This document shows, in pieces, positions 23,501 through 33,940 of a DNA stretch of 64,000 nt. Positions within the stretch are counted from its first letter, which is position 1. The number at the start of each line of letters is the position of its first letter. Where the stretch lies: NCBI GenBank assembly GCA_037367355.1, contig CM074696.1, positions 3,658,001 to 3,722,000 on the forward strand. Reading direction: 5' to 3'. The position numbers were made by a program, and so were the translations under genes. The notes below the pieces were generated by a model. The model saw nothing but the letters and a program-made list of their open reading frames with translations. It was not told the origin of the DNA and did not search any database. This stretch comes from Neoscytalidium dimidiatum (Eukaryota > Ascomycota > Dothideomycetes > Botryosphaeriales > Botryosphaeriaceae).

Positions 23501-24188
23501 CGACGGACCAAATGATGAGGAACACACTCAGCTCTCCACTAGTAAGCCAGGGGTGTCTCCTGGGCTTCCACCGCGGGTGCACGCTATTCTACCTCCGGTC
23601 ACCGAAGTAGAGACGCCTGAGCATTCGCCTTTCCAAGGGTTTGGCTTCCTAGGCCCGCAACCCTCCCCGAGGCCCATAACACCGCCATCGGTGTCCAAAA
23701 CGACTTATGCGTCGTCTGAAGAGCCTAGTCCAATGGCAGGCATTCGCCGTGCACGTACAGATGGACCCGAGCCGAAACCCCGAGGTTTGCAAGAACAAGA
23801 GGGTCATTTGTCGACTGCAGAACCGAAGCTTCGACCAAAATATTCCAACCCAGATCTTCAGTCGCAACGTCGTCTTCGTGCTTTCCAAACAGAAATGGAG
23901 TCCCGTTTGCCAAGCCACAATTCACAGGCGTCAAACGAAGCAGCAACATTGATGTCTCCGAGAGCGCACGAGTTCACACAGAATCCTTTTCACTTGACGC
24001 TTGAGGAGGCGCTCGGCTCTCCTCCGCCGGCACACAATGGCCGAGGTGTCGATCCTAGGCAAGAGATTTTGGGCCAGAACTTAGAGGTCCAAAGATGTAC
24101 GACACCACACCCGATGGATATCGACCCACGGAGCCCGCCCCAAGCAGGAGTAAGCCCCATCACACGCAATATCTGGGATGTCTTATGA
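20505..24188 (+). CDS. Dual-specificity MAP-kinase phosphatase (Msg5-like)
   Basis: Single exon, 1227 residues from ATG at 20505; ATG at 20679 (MFNYADSPP) is an alternative start. The catalytic signature HCQCGVSRS lies at residues 592-600, with nucleophile Cys593 and Arg599, followed by the typical AYDAVKKRSKWIGPNMNLIMQL helix region. The likely general acid is the Asp of EHNTDI near residue 567. The DSP domain begins near residue 430 (PICIYESGVDLYY, YDVVLNVASEV), and a low-complexity insert of roughly 80-90 residues separates that part from the strand EYIHIPWEH. Long disordered Ser/Pro-rich regions flank it on both sides. Yeast Msg5 and related fungal enzymes dephosphorylate cell-wall and pheromone MAP kinases; that this protein does so is inference from the family. 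Confidence 0.88.
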   Translation: MLVAGQQPPPPTQALFAPLSPQQPWGSPPALCHSRFDIPSQFTSSCPTCPSDFVPATAMFNYADSPPLQRFLSSEITSNSPPSKRSECHSRSPPLSSLPAYRSCHPRKQDGQRGTTAHSTSPAGYVSSMPIQTTSRSHAAHMPSFMSVFGEESNNTRGMPEYSERNVPVAHNHLLKRPATSSSVLYNPNTTFTGFHQHRGSTSTSASESTDSSPTTTISTMDGSSLTEPSPGPSPASPAAKASPSSFSPDFRSRSAIGDKSKAGSSEAQFFELQRPTTPAKKPRNLKNLAVNTSSSLSLGRTANTAALPVQNPPPSSSAPSSPSFVKPPTPPRRKPSNLALTLQTGGKGPLPTLSIPPTPSLKRPNTLRHFQSSPSLPLCSPAVPPAGGMELPPPPRSKPPPHGFAEIPMEDEEEEQEPNFDVPQSREEKPQAYPNGPICIYESGVDLYYEPTADIAARYDVVLNVASEVVNPFKRAALEAKRDAGAVSKENPTPPRTSELTQPSDRTSADGPVAQAASENSDAQGSSPTTPKATPLFGDKVEKRSSSSMSSSKPEYIHIPWEHNTDIVPDLYTLVRVIDDRVQQGKRVLVHCQCGVSRSASLIVAYGLYKNPGISVQEAYDAVKKRSKWIGPNMNLIMQLQEFRNGLLRANGHSQGYKAGIPRRLSPNPMGPRSKDQGAYEADSSGSRTPATAPLPPDYGPDPVPQRASTGNMIPISPGPTSAPSGLDWTMPGFRRTWDASQVPIGSPIEQPFVDPKGHVIPVVTIQHHARSTPEPEREERPMKEKGRSDSDATVRQVPNFSRQLQIRQPKDDDHDDPTSTIPTLNVMESSTAAGHQQEALDRLTSAAPFRQSETPSIAAAPQSSARKSSLQERRQNKMKQLAEPFAARVLEPQVDSAHSKPLQMDQSLPLASPLKANFSFNDPPRQVRPNDSVISMFDRHNESRSLPLGKKPSATHEPLGSPRSEEFHMAPVATKDESDADYGLLSPTRFEFPKNPFDGPNDEEHTQLSTSKPGVSPGLPPRVHAILPPVTEVETPEHSPFQGFGFLGPQPSPRPITPPSVSKTTYASSEEPSPMAGIRRARTDGPEPKPRGLQEQEGHLSTAEPKLRPKYSNPDLQSQRRLRAFQTEMESRLPSHNSQASNEAATLMSPRAHEFTQNPFHLTLEEALGSPPPAHNGRGVDPRQEILGQNLEVQRCTTPHPMDIDPRSPPQAGVSPITRNIWDVL

Positions 24189-25898
24189 GAGGCTTGTGGT
24201 GCTGATCTGCTACGATCCTCAATCCGGTACATCACCATCACGGAGCCGCATCGACACAGTGGGGCTTGAGCACGCGTCTCGAAGTTCCAGAACAAACTTT
24301 TGGCACGGTCATCATCCAGCAGCTTCACTTGTGTCATCGAGGTATTTTCTCCTGCCATCGTAGTAGAAGAGACCTCGTTAGGGCTAAGGTTGCAATGCTA
24401 CGTCACTTCAGGCTTCATTTGTGCTCAAATGAAAGGCTCGATTCTCAAGAGTGAGGCAGGCGCTAGCAACTGGGTGGATCGCAACAGCCAGTGCCTGTGC
24501 GTCAACTGCGCCTCACACTGCGCCCACAGCGCCTGCAGGTAATTATGCAGATGATTGCACCAAGGCCGATCATAATTACTTCGTTTCAATACGCTTTCCT
24601 CAACAACCTTATTTCCTTTTCAAACATTTTCATTACCCTACACCCGGTCTCACTATCGACTTTCGCTCCTCGAGTCTCTATTATCGTTCCCTATGTCCGA
24701 CCTTTCGCTGTTCTTCAATCTTCGGGTTGCTGCTCCGACTTCTTGGATGTGCGCTTTTTGTTGGCCTTCCTAGAGCGACAGCGTTGGCGTTTCAAAAGGG
24801 AAAGCTTTCTTTTTCTCTGGGATTTTGCTTGCTTTACATCTCGTCCGGCACGAAGGATGCCTTTGCCCACTAACCTACAATCGTAGTGTCTACATTCGCT
24901 TACCTTATTCCTCCCATAACATGTTGTTTCTTCGAGCTTGATTTTTTGCGATTTTCCTACTTTCCCCTTTTCCTTTTAACTTTTTCCTGATGGTCATGAT
25001 GATAAATAAACCTGGCGCGATTTTGGGTACATGTATTGGAGCGTCTTCACACGCCCAATCTACTGTTTGGTGTTATTGTGGGAAAATAAACCGAGGGTGC
25101 TGACGGTGGTGGATTAAAGGGCAGATACCTAGGTGGATGGGATGGATAGAGCGGGGAGGAGGAGCAACTACGGATGCTTCTTTTTGATATTATTTCTACT
25201 CCCTGCTAACTCTTGTGTCGGGGGTTCTTTCTTTGCACATAAGAGCCAATCAAATGAATTGGACCGTACATATTTGTCCCGAACTGTTGTGAAAATTTTC
25301 CTGATAGATGAGTGATTCAGGTGGGCATTAACTGACAGGAGTGGTCAGATTATTTAAAGGAGGCGATTACGATCAAAAGAACGAAACTATGTACGTCATG
25401 GATGGGTGTGTAAACACCGATCGAAATCGTTGCGGATCGCATTGACGACGGTCCTGTTGCAGATGGGCGCGAACGACATTAGCCAGTTGGGAAGGTGTTT
25501 GATTCGCAAATCCCATGGAGCGGGTCCACAGCGGTGATGACGCGCATGAGATTCGCGACATCCAGGCACAGCAGGACGTGGATTGTTGATTCGCAGCAAG
25601 AGGCGGGATGATGATTCGTGAATGGCCGGAGGGCTGGCCGCTGTGCCATCACGTGAATTCGCGGCTGGCGGAGCCGTCGCTCGCTTGTTTACCAGAGCTG
25701 ACCGCCGCGGTAACACGGGCCCCAACCTTCTTTACCTTGCGTCACCCTAGTCTCCATCTCTCCACCTTCTTCCTCTCCGCTAGAACCCACGAGACCCCTT
25801 CGCTACCACTGCTCGTCATCTCCATTTCCACTCGCAAGCTCGTGGTTTTCCTAACAACGGCACTTGCATTTCCAGCGATCGCCTGACACGCTTTCGCA
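24189..25898. other. Intergenic, 1.7 kb, no gene seen
   Basis: Downstream flank of the phosphatase gene, T-rich from about 24600 to 25000 with AATAAA hexamers at 25005 and 25085. It is followed by the upstream region of the next + strand gene, which becomes C/T-rich from about 25730. Confidence 0.45.
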
Positions 25899-27824
25899 AT
25901 GGTTCATACACGTCGCCAATCGTCGAGGCTGCAGAGCACTCCGCAGGTACGCAAGCAAGCCACTTCAGCTCCATTGCCATCAGCCAACACATCTACTCGT
26001 ATAAATATACCAACAGAGCTAGAAACTACGCTTACTGACACAATACAGCCCCGTCGCGACAGCGGCAATCCAGACGTCCAAGCCTCCCCAGCTGTCGCCT
26101 CAGTTCCCAAAATGCCTACGGTCGGCGAGGTGGACGGGCAGCTCGAGGCTTCGCCGACAACGCAAGCTCCCACCCCAGGCAATATCGAACGCGATGGGTC
26201 CAACATTCCCGAAGGCGTACATACCCCTACCAGCAAGACTCCGCTTGAGCCAAGTGGTGTCGAGATGCATCCGCATCACCATCAGCACAGCACGGCCAAA
26301 CCTCTGGACGAAGCCCGTTGGTTGGGCTTCCTCAATATGGGTGCATGCACCGAGCCAGTTAAGAAGAGCTCCGGCAAGATCCCGATTACACAGGCAACAC
26401 CTACCAAGTCGCAAGACCTCGCCCCGACCTTCTCGACGCCTGAGTTCAAGTTCCGCTTCCGCCGCCCGTCGCTAGATCTTAGTCCTGAAGCCAAGAAACT
26501 GATGGAAGAGAGCAGGAAGGAGGCGGAGAGAATTCGGGCTCAGATGGCAGCCAACCCGGAAAAGTACGGTGTTGAGAAGACGGAAGATATTGCGCGTAGG
26601 ATTGCGACTCCGAAGAGCAAGACAGGTCGCTTCAGCGCAGCTCACATGGCCGAGTTCAAAAAGATGGACTCTATTGCCAACCATCCATCGGCCTCTCGTG
26701 GTAGCCGCAACCATATGCAGCCAGCAACCACAACTCTCAAGCGATCCCCATCCAAGGCTGGCTTGGACAAGCCTGAGCGATCTCCTGCAAAAATGCAGCG
26801 CACGAAGTCAACGAGGACCCTCAGCAAAGCGGAAGAGACCGACAAGTCAAGCCCGGCCAAGCGTGTCAAGCATAGCAAGGAAGATGACGCGTCTACGGCC
26901 CGTCGTGTGTTGGAGAAGGGCGATATCCAGAAACCAAGCATTCAAAAGAGCGTCGCTAGTGTTCGCAACAACACTAATCTCCCACGCTCCTTGTCCCACC
27001 TCACCACTCCAACCAAAGCCTCCTTGGCCCGTTCTCAGAGCGTCAAGACATTGAAGAAGACTTCGTTCATACCTACCTTGGCCCGGTCTCCTTCTTCGCA
27101 GGCCTTGAAGACCCCTTCAAAGACGCCTTCTACCTTCATGGACAATCTGCGCAAGGCTAGCAAGACGGTGTCACGTCTCCCTGCAGTGAAGTCGATTCTC
27201 CGGAGTCCCGTCCGCCACTATTCCAATGATCCAGCCAAGATCGCTGCCGGTACACATATTACATCACCGCCTGATCTGAACAAGGCCCTCCCTAGTGTTC
27301 CCACCACCGAACCTATCCAGAAGCGCGTCGTCTTCAGCGAGAGCACCCTTGCGCGGGCCCAGGAAGGAGGGGGTGTGGTTACTCATGCCTCTTCCGAGAT
27401 CCCCCAAGAGACGCCGTCCGAAGTCAGGTATCCCGAGCTGCTCCCTCTTTCGCCGGCACGTCGCTCCACGATGGGCACGGGGGATTTTACATTCCGCTCC
27501 GACAGGACGATCAAATTTGGTTCTGGAATCAAGGGATCTACCATCCGCCACGTCCGCAATAGCGAGGCCTCGTCCGCGCTCCCTGACCCTTTCAATACCT
27601 CAAGTGCGGCGAAGAAACGCAGGCTAGACGTGCCGACCGAGATCACGGAGAGTGAGAAGGAGAATGAGGACGAAGAGGGTGGTCGTCCAGCGAAGCGGGC
27701 CAAGTCATCGGCGAAGGCTGCTGGCACGCCAAGGAAGCCTGAGACCGGCAACAAGACTCCACGCCGCGGAGCTCTTAGCCAGGCAAGGCTGAATGCCTTG
27801 GCCCAACCGAAGCGTAGGGTCTAG
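25899..27824 (+). CDS. Disordered, probably nuclear protein with KEN box and RVxF motif, 641 aa
   Basis: Single exon, ATG at 25899 (MVHTRRQSSRLQST). Almost the whole protein is Ser/Thr/Pro/Lys-rich with many SP and TP sites. A more conserved-looking block at about residues 165-255 contains TPEFKFRFRRPSLDLSPEA, a charged helix (KKLMEESRKEAERIRAQM) and FSAAHMAEFKKMDSI. Later come KSILRSPVRHYSNDPAKIAAG and KRVVFSEST (RVVF at 476-479, matching a PP1-docking RVxF), then a KEN tripeptide at 587-589 in an acidic context, then bipartite basic motifs (AAKKRRLDV, RPAKRAKSS) likely to be nuclear localisation signals. The combination suggests a CDK-phosphorylated, APC/C-regulated nuclear protein; that is inference. 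I cannot name the family. Confidence 0.75.
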   Translation: MVHTRRQSSRLQSTPQVRKQATSAPLPSANTSTRINIPTELETTLTDTIQPRRDSGNPDVQASPAVASVPKMPTVGEVDGQLEASPTTQAPTPGNIERDGSNIPEGVHTPTSKTPLEPSGVEMHPHHHQHSTAKPLDEARWLGFLNMGACTEPVKKSSGKIPITQATPTKSQDLAPTFSTPEFKFRFRRPSLDLSPEAKKLMEESRKEAERIRAQMAANPEKYGVEKTEDIARRIATPKSKTGRFSAAHMAEFKKMDSIANHPSASRGSRNHMQPATTTLKRSPSKAGLDKPERSPAKMQRTKSTRTLSKAEETDKSSPAKRVKHSKEDDASTARRVLEKGDIQKPSIQKSVASVRNNTNLPRSLSHLTTPTKASLARSQSVKTLKKTSFIPTLARSPSSQALKTPSKTPSTFMDNLRKASKTVSRLPAVKSILRSPVRHYSNDPAKIAAGTHITSPPDLNKALPSVPTTEPIQKRVVFSESTLARAQEGGGVVTHASSEIPQETPSEVRYPELLPLSPARRSTMGTGDFTFRSDRTIKFGSGIKGSTIRHVRNSEASSALPDPFNTSSAAKKRRLDVPTEITESEKENEDEEGGRPAKRAKSSAKAAGTPRKPETGNKTPRRGALSQARLNALAQPKRRV

Positions 27825-28780
27825 GCTCTGCACTGACAGGCAATCAAAATACACAACGGGAGTCCAGGACCTTGAAGGTTCGATACGAGTAACGATACAG
27901 CATTTCGGGCAGTTTGTTTTTGTTTTCTGGGGTTTGTTGATGGGACATGAGACGTCAACGCAAGAAACCGGGTTTCAGGCGAAAATTGATGTGGTCGGAC
28001 GTTGTGGCGAGAAGAGGCTTGCAGCGGTCGGCTTGCTCAGCGGCTTGCTCGGGTCGGCGAGAGGTCCGTTTCATGGCTCTGGGACGGCGATGACAGGCGT
28101 AGCGGGCGGGTGCTGAGGTGGCCATCTAGGATGCGATGGCGAGCAGTGGCTGCCTTGCTCTAGGGAACCCTGCTCAAGATCTGCTCGCTTGACGTTGGGT
28201 CGCGCACATCACTAACAGCATTTCCCTGTTAGGGCCAGAGCACGCGGTGCCTTACTTCATCACTCTGCGAGATTGGTTTTTTTTTTTCCTTCCTTTCCTT
28301 TCTTGCTAGTTTCTGGGCTGGGTCTGGTGCATAGGGCGGGTCTAATGGTAGGCAAGGCGTTGCGGGACTGATCTAGGTTATCGGTTATCACGACACGGAG
28401 TAATGACTCTTTTCGATATTGTGTAGTCTTTGCTGGCTGTGGATAGCAAAAGAAAGAAAGCTGATTACCAACAGCATAGCTTGGAGTCATTTCACGGGAT
28501 TTTGTTCTGGCTGTCTCCTGTAACGAGAGCATTCTGAGTGACAGGGCTGAGTGGCCAAGGTAGGGGCTCATTCGGCAGAGCGCCGATCCAAAATTGTGGC
28601 GCGCGAGAAAGCCTCACCTTGTCCTTGTTGCCAGCCTATCATCACCCACCGTCCAAAGCCCTCAACCCGACTCTGGCTGCCATCCTTCGGCCATCGTCTC
28701 TTACTGAATCGCGTTGTTGCCGCTCTTAGCCTACATCAACCACCACCTCCCCTCCCTCAGACCCCAACACCGTCGCAACC
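27825..28780. promoter_or_regulatory. Upstream region of the BAG gene; no ATG between 28405 and the coding region
   Basis: About 950 nt. On the + strand the last ATG before the BAG reading frame is at 28402, and it opens a six-codon frame ending in TAG. From 28620 the sequence is C/T/A-rich and G-poor, typical of a fungal 5' leader. No separate gene seen. Confidence 0.5.
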
Positions 28781-29950
28781 GTGGCGTCACAACTGTTGTC
28801 CCGCGTCACCCAGGCAATCAACCAGCGCGACCCTGCTGCCCCGAAGCCCCGCGTCCTCGACGGCGCCCAGCAGTCCATCGTGCACATCCAGCAGGTCTTC
28901 CACGACTTCCTCCGCACCCACAACCTCCCCGTACCAAACCTCTTGCACCCCGCCGCCGCCGCGTCCGCCCCTTCACCGCCAAGGCACCCGCTCGACCACC
29001 TCGCCGCCGCCGCCCAGCGATACGCCGACGACCCCACCTCGCTGGCCGCGCTGCTCGTGACCCTGGTCGCGGGCATACTGATTGGCCTTTTCGGCTTGAA
29101 GAGAATGTCGTCGTGGAGCTCGCGCTTCGGGACGTGGAGCGGGCGCTTCAGCCCTTTCGGCCGCGGCGACACCAGCAGCACCGCCGTGTCCGACGCCGAC
29201 TTCAGCTACATCACGAGCGAGGACCTGGCCGCGAGCCACAAGAACCTGGGCGCGTCGCCCAAGGAGAACAGCAGCGACAGCAATAACAACAACGAAGATA
29301 GGTGCAACAACGCGGCGTCGGACAGCAAGCGCGGCGGCGCCACGCCCCAGCCGTCGGGCCGCAGCAACGTGAACGGCGAGACGGACGTGCTCGTGCTGAA
29401 GCACAAGCGCGTCAGCTACCCGGTGCACTTCCCCCGCGGCGCCATCGACTCGGGCGAGCTGGGCGTGCGCAGCGTGCGCGAGGCCGCCGCGCGCAAGATG
29501 GAGGTCGACGACCCGCGCCGCATCAAGCTGTTCTACAAGGGCCGCCAGCTCAAGGACGACCAGCCGGCGCGCAGCGTCGGCCTGCGCTCCGACGTCGAGA
29601 GCGAGATCCTGTGCGTCGTCGGGGAAGGGCCGCCGTTCAGTTCGTCGTCGAAGAACGAGGGCGGCGCGGCGAGGGAGGGCAGCGAGTCGGCCAACGAGAG
29701 CAGCGACAACGGCAACACGGGCTCGTCGACGCCGCGGTCGAAGAAGGGCGGCAGCAGCAGCAGCAGCAGCAAGAACAAGCGCCGCCGCGGCGGGAAGAAG
29801 CACGCGCGCAAGGGCGGCCGCAGCGAGAGCGCCACCCCGGAGCCGTCCAGCGCGTACGTCGGCGGCGGCGCTGGGTCCGAGTTCTTGGGCGTGCCGGCTG
29901 GCGCTGCTGTGCCGCCGCGTCCGTCGAGCTCCTCGTCGAATTCGCGTCCC

Positions 29951-29985
<35 letters not shown>

Positions 29986-30271
29986 CGTCAAGCTACCCCA
30001 GACACCGATGGAGAAGCTGGAGGAGCTGAGCAGCAAGTTCCATACCACGCTCGTGCCGCTGTGCGTGCAGTTTATGAACAATCCCCCGGAGGATCCCGCG
30101 AAGTGCGAGTTTGAGCATAAGAAATTGACGGAGACGGTGCTCGCGCAGGTATTGTTGAAGTTGGATGCGGTCGAGACTGGGGGCGACGATGTCGCGAGGG
30201 CGAAGAGGAAGGAGTTGGTCAAGGAGTGTAATCTCATGCTCAATCGGTTGGATGAGGTGATGAAAAAATAA
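28781..30271 (+). CDS. Membrane-anchored ubiquitin-like/BAG-domain co-chaperone, apparent GTG start
   Basis: 496 residues if initiated at GTG 28781. The order is an N-terminal segment (ASQLLSRVTQAINQRD); one hydrophobic membrane helix at about residues 87-106 (LAALLVTLVAGILIGLFGL); an acidic/Ser linker; a ubiquitin-like domain at about 203-282 (VREAAARKMEVDDPRRIKLF, GRQLKDDQPARSVGL); a Ser/Lys/Arg-rich linker; ten CAG codons (poly-Gln, about 29954-29983); and a C-terminal BAG domain at about 408-496 (EKLEELSSKFHTTLVPLC, KRKELVKECNLMLNRLDEV). BAG domains bind the Hsp70 ATPase domain and act as nucleotide-exchange factors; yeast Snl1 is the ER/nuclear-envelope counterpart. In-frame TAG at 28727, no upstream ATG, and AACCGTGGCG (A at -3, G at +4) support GTG initiation. 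The first in-frame ATG (29105) would lose the membrane helix. Confidence 0.88.
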
Positions 30272-33200
30272 GAAAATGGGGTGTGGAGTGTCTCTTCACT
30301 GAATGCGTGGTAACACTAGAGAATGGGTTCGAAGTATCCATTCCCTCATGCACACCATGCTGTCAGTATGCTTTTTCTCTTTTTTTTTTGGTTTCATGAA
30401 GCAAGATAGACTGGCGGGTCATGACGAGCACTTGTTGGGAGCTTATGAGGTATCATGACCATGGTTTATTGGTTTCTTAAAGGTGAATGGAATGAGGCAA
30501 GGGTACAAGGGTTTGGGAAACGTGTTCAAGCATTAGTATCACCTACTCGTGGACATGGGATACAGGACAACAACGGGATGTGCGCAAGGATTTGGGTTGG
30601 GAACAAAGGCCTCTGTTTCTTTTGAAAGAAGGCATTCATGTGGGCAGAGCAGTGGTACAATGGTGTTGCCCAATTGCTCGCATGCTTATATTTCTTTCTT
30701 GTATGTCCTTTTTCATCTCTTCTTCTCATCCTATTTTCACTTGATCCTGTGCCTCTGCCCTCTTTCTACTTTGTTGCCCTTTGCATCTGCGAGCGTTCCA
30801 GCGAAGAAGAGAACAATAAGGTTTCATTGATCTCCGGCACGCGTCTCGTCTCCACATCCTCGCTCGCTGGCTGCTGCCCTTTCACCGTCCTCGGTCCCAC
30901 CATTCACCTATTGTTTTGGTGTCTTTGTTTGGTCTCATATAGAGAAGGTCTACTTCATTGTAATGGCTGCGGACGTGGTGCACGATTTCTAGTCTGGTCT
31001 TGCGGGTGGCGAAATTGTGTCTGGTCTTGGCGGTTGTGTGTCTCTATCGTCGTCGTCGCTGCCATTGTTGTTGGCTTCTCGTCACGGACTCCGTTCGATG
31101 CATAGCATACTCGGCGTGCGAACGTAGCATGTGGCGTTTGTTGTTCTTCGTCTGTCTTTCCTAGTTTCGTTGGGTTCGCTATACGTATGGTCTGTAGCAA
31201 TAGCACAGAGGTTTGCTCTAAGTATGAACCTGGATCGTTGGTGCTGTAAGTTCTGCCGAAGCATTATAGGAATCATTCGGGTGTATTCTGGAGGATTAAG
31301 AGCAACAAGGGCCTTTGGCTCCTCCACGACGTAAAATCATGCTGTATATCTCCTCCAACTTGGTGGGTCAGCCAACGTGTCCGCATGCAGATATCGTCCT
31401 GATTTAAGATGGCCGGCTCTCTCTCTCACATCCCAATAACTAAATGAATTATAGCGGTCCGGAGTTGAGCCATCTTTGGCGCTAATTCTGGTGATTCTCT
31501 TATGATCGATTTGCTGCTGGACGTGCTGTAGCCCCGAGGGTAGGGGGAGAGGAGAGCAAAAAGTGAGCGTAGGGAAGACTAGGGACGGCGTCAGCGACGT
31601 TTGTAATGCCATCCCCATCTTCGCACTTGGTATCAGGCGTGACTCAAAAGTAAATACTAATTGAATTGGACACTATGTTCGTTGCGATGCCGTGTGAGTC
31701 TGATGGGCAGTGTCTTAAAGAAGCAGTTTTTAGGTAAACAAGCTGTCGCGATGAGGGGCAAGTAGATGTGAGCCGGCTGCAGGACCAGAATCAGCTACGC
31801 ACTAATAATTTCCCGCATTATCCTCTCAAATCCGTTTCCATTCTTTGACAGGAATGATTCTTTGAAGTGACGACCCATCCAGAAGATTTTTCTGCTCTTG
31901 CTCACGAAGTGCTCAGGTCACCGTCGATATCATTTTGTTGGGCAATCAAGAGCAAGCCTCAAAGTACTGCCACAACACTTTTCTGCACAGCCCCAGACTG
32001 CTCTAGGCAGCAGTATAAGCTTGTACGGAACTAAGTGGAAGGCAATTCGGCGCTTCCGGTTCGTTTGTGAGCTGAACCAGGGCCCCGGCATCTCTTCCGT
32101 GCCGGGATTCCGAAATGGGTTTTGCGAGAAGATTTTCTCCTGCTCTGGAACACGTGTCCCGTCCAGGCGATTGTAGTAGCTTCAGTTACGGTCAGGACAA
32201 TCGAGTTGGCATCAGTCTACTCATACCGGTCTCACGAGACTGCTGAATTCAAGTTGTCCGGGATCACTTCTGTTGAGAATACGCAATGCAGCCGGAGCAC
32301 CGCAAGTCTATAGGCAAAGAAACTACATTTCGCAAGACGTAGACTGCCTTTGAGGAGAAAATTAGGTTGGCCACTCTTGCAAGCTTGCTCGGAGTTTTTG
32401 AGGCAGATCTCAGGGGCTACACTGGGCCGCCCCTCAAATGTCTCCACCAACTCTGGGGCGTATGACTTCAAGAATACGCTTAATGAAACGGTTGAAGTAC
32501 CCAAAAATAAATTCATACACGCTATGAGTGCCTAGGCCTGCCTCCGGATGACCACCATCACTGCGCTTGGCCACTATCCGCAAGTCCAGGACTCGCGGCT
32601 TCCGTCTGCGGCCTTCAGCTGCGCCCTCACTCTGCAATTGCATTAAGTCTCTGATTAATTTCTTTGTGCATGGATTTCGTACTGAAAGGAATGCAGGATT
32701 CTCTATTTGTATCTCTTCGACCACGCAGCTTCGTCTCGCTTTCCACTCGTGGTACATGTAAGGTCTGTGTGAAACCGTGGTAGTATCCGCACCAGCCCGA
32801 GGCTTGATAATAATAGCATTATGTGATAACTCAGACTGCGAGCCAGGCTTCTCAGCTCTCTCCAGCCGTGGTGCCTAATTGGACGTTCGAGAACACCTGT
32901 TGTTACTCGGAATTTGTAACGTGTTGGGGTTAACCACGTCATGGACCACTACATTAGGGGAAAGATGCGCACTCAATCATCCTCAGGGAAGAGAGTCGAA
33001 GGCCAATCGGTATCTCACGCGTGAACGCTATGACTCGTAGAAGTAAAGTTATCCGCACGTGAATTACTTCAACTGGCATGGAGTTGACGATGTAAGAGAT
33101 GAAATGGAAGGAACTGAATGAAGGCGCCAAAGCTGTCTTCTGTGCGCCAGCGAACGAGAGCATTTAGGGTTAGAACACTGCTTTTGTTGCTCACGGCAGA

Positions 33201-33940
33201 CCTGTGAATTACATCAGTCCTTTGACACTATTTGGCGAGGTAACATCACGGAAGTCATTGTTCCTGGGTCTCCGGGCGATATCTCTAAGAAATAGATCGC
33301 GGATCACCCAACTTCGATAGACCTATGAGTTCCGCCCTTGCGTCCCAACTCCTAAAAGCACTCTTTAAATGTGACTCGTTACATTCATTGAATTGATTTC
33401 AAAGATGTGATTACGGGCTCATTCTACTACTTAGGTCTTTAAAACTGCCACGATAGAATCTTATTTCTCACAAATAAGCTAGATGGGCTGTTAAGCATTG
33501 TTATTCCATCCCTCATATCATCAATCGTTCTGTGGGGAGCCATAACTGAAGGGATAGTGACTTTAATGAATTTCCTAGTGTATTACTTCTCTCTCGTTCG
33601 AAGCAGAGAGACCACTCGAGCGCCGGTATGAAGCGCTTCCTAGCAGCACGAAGCCCCGAAAAGAAGGCTGTTAAGGTTCAAAGTGAGGAGAATTATGAGG
33701 TTTAGGTCTTCATTATTCATTGTTCAGAGCTATAGTTCTTACGATACTTAACTGCCGTGTTTCTTTTTGCAAGACAAAAAGAAGCGAGTGCCTACCTTCC
33801 TCAACACTGACACCGAACATTTTGGTCTACGAGGAAACACGAGGAAGGAGGGAGAGCGAAGTGCACAGGAAAGCATCACACTGTCGCAATAAGCAGCCAT
33901 CGCTTGCTGGTTAGCGGAATGCTAGAAACCTGATATCGTT
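30272..33940. other. Gene-poor stretch, relatively AT-rich
   Basis: About 3.7 kb downstream of the BAG gene. Only short frames occur, scattered over all six phases, and none shows a domain, splice structure or sensible composition. The first kilobase is T-rich 3' flank. From about 31600 the base composition is more AT-rich than the coding neighbourhood, which would fit degenerate repeat DNA, but I recognise no transposon protein fragment. Confidence 0.5.

Noticed and set aside
28551..29060. Alternative + strand frame covering the BAG gene start
   Set aside because: It begins at a GTG in poor context and gives a Pro/Ser/Thr-rich shadow translation; the overlapping frame has the membrane helix, UBL and BAG domains.
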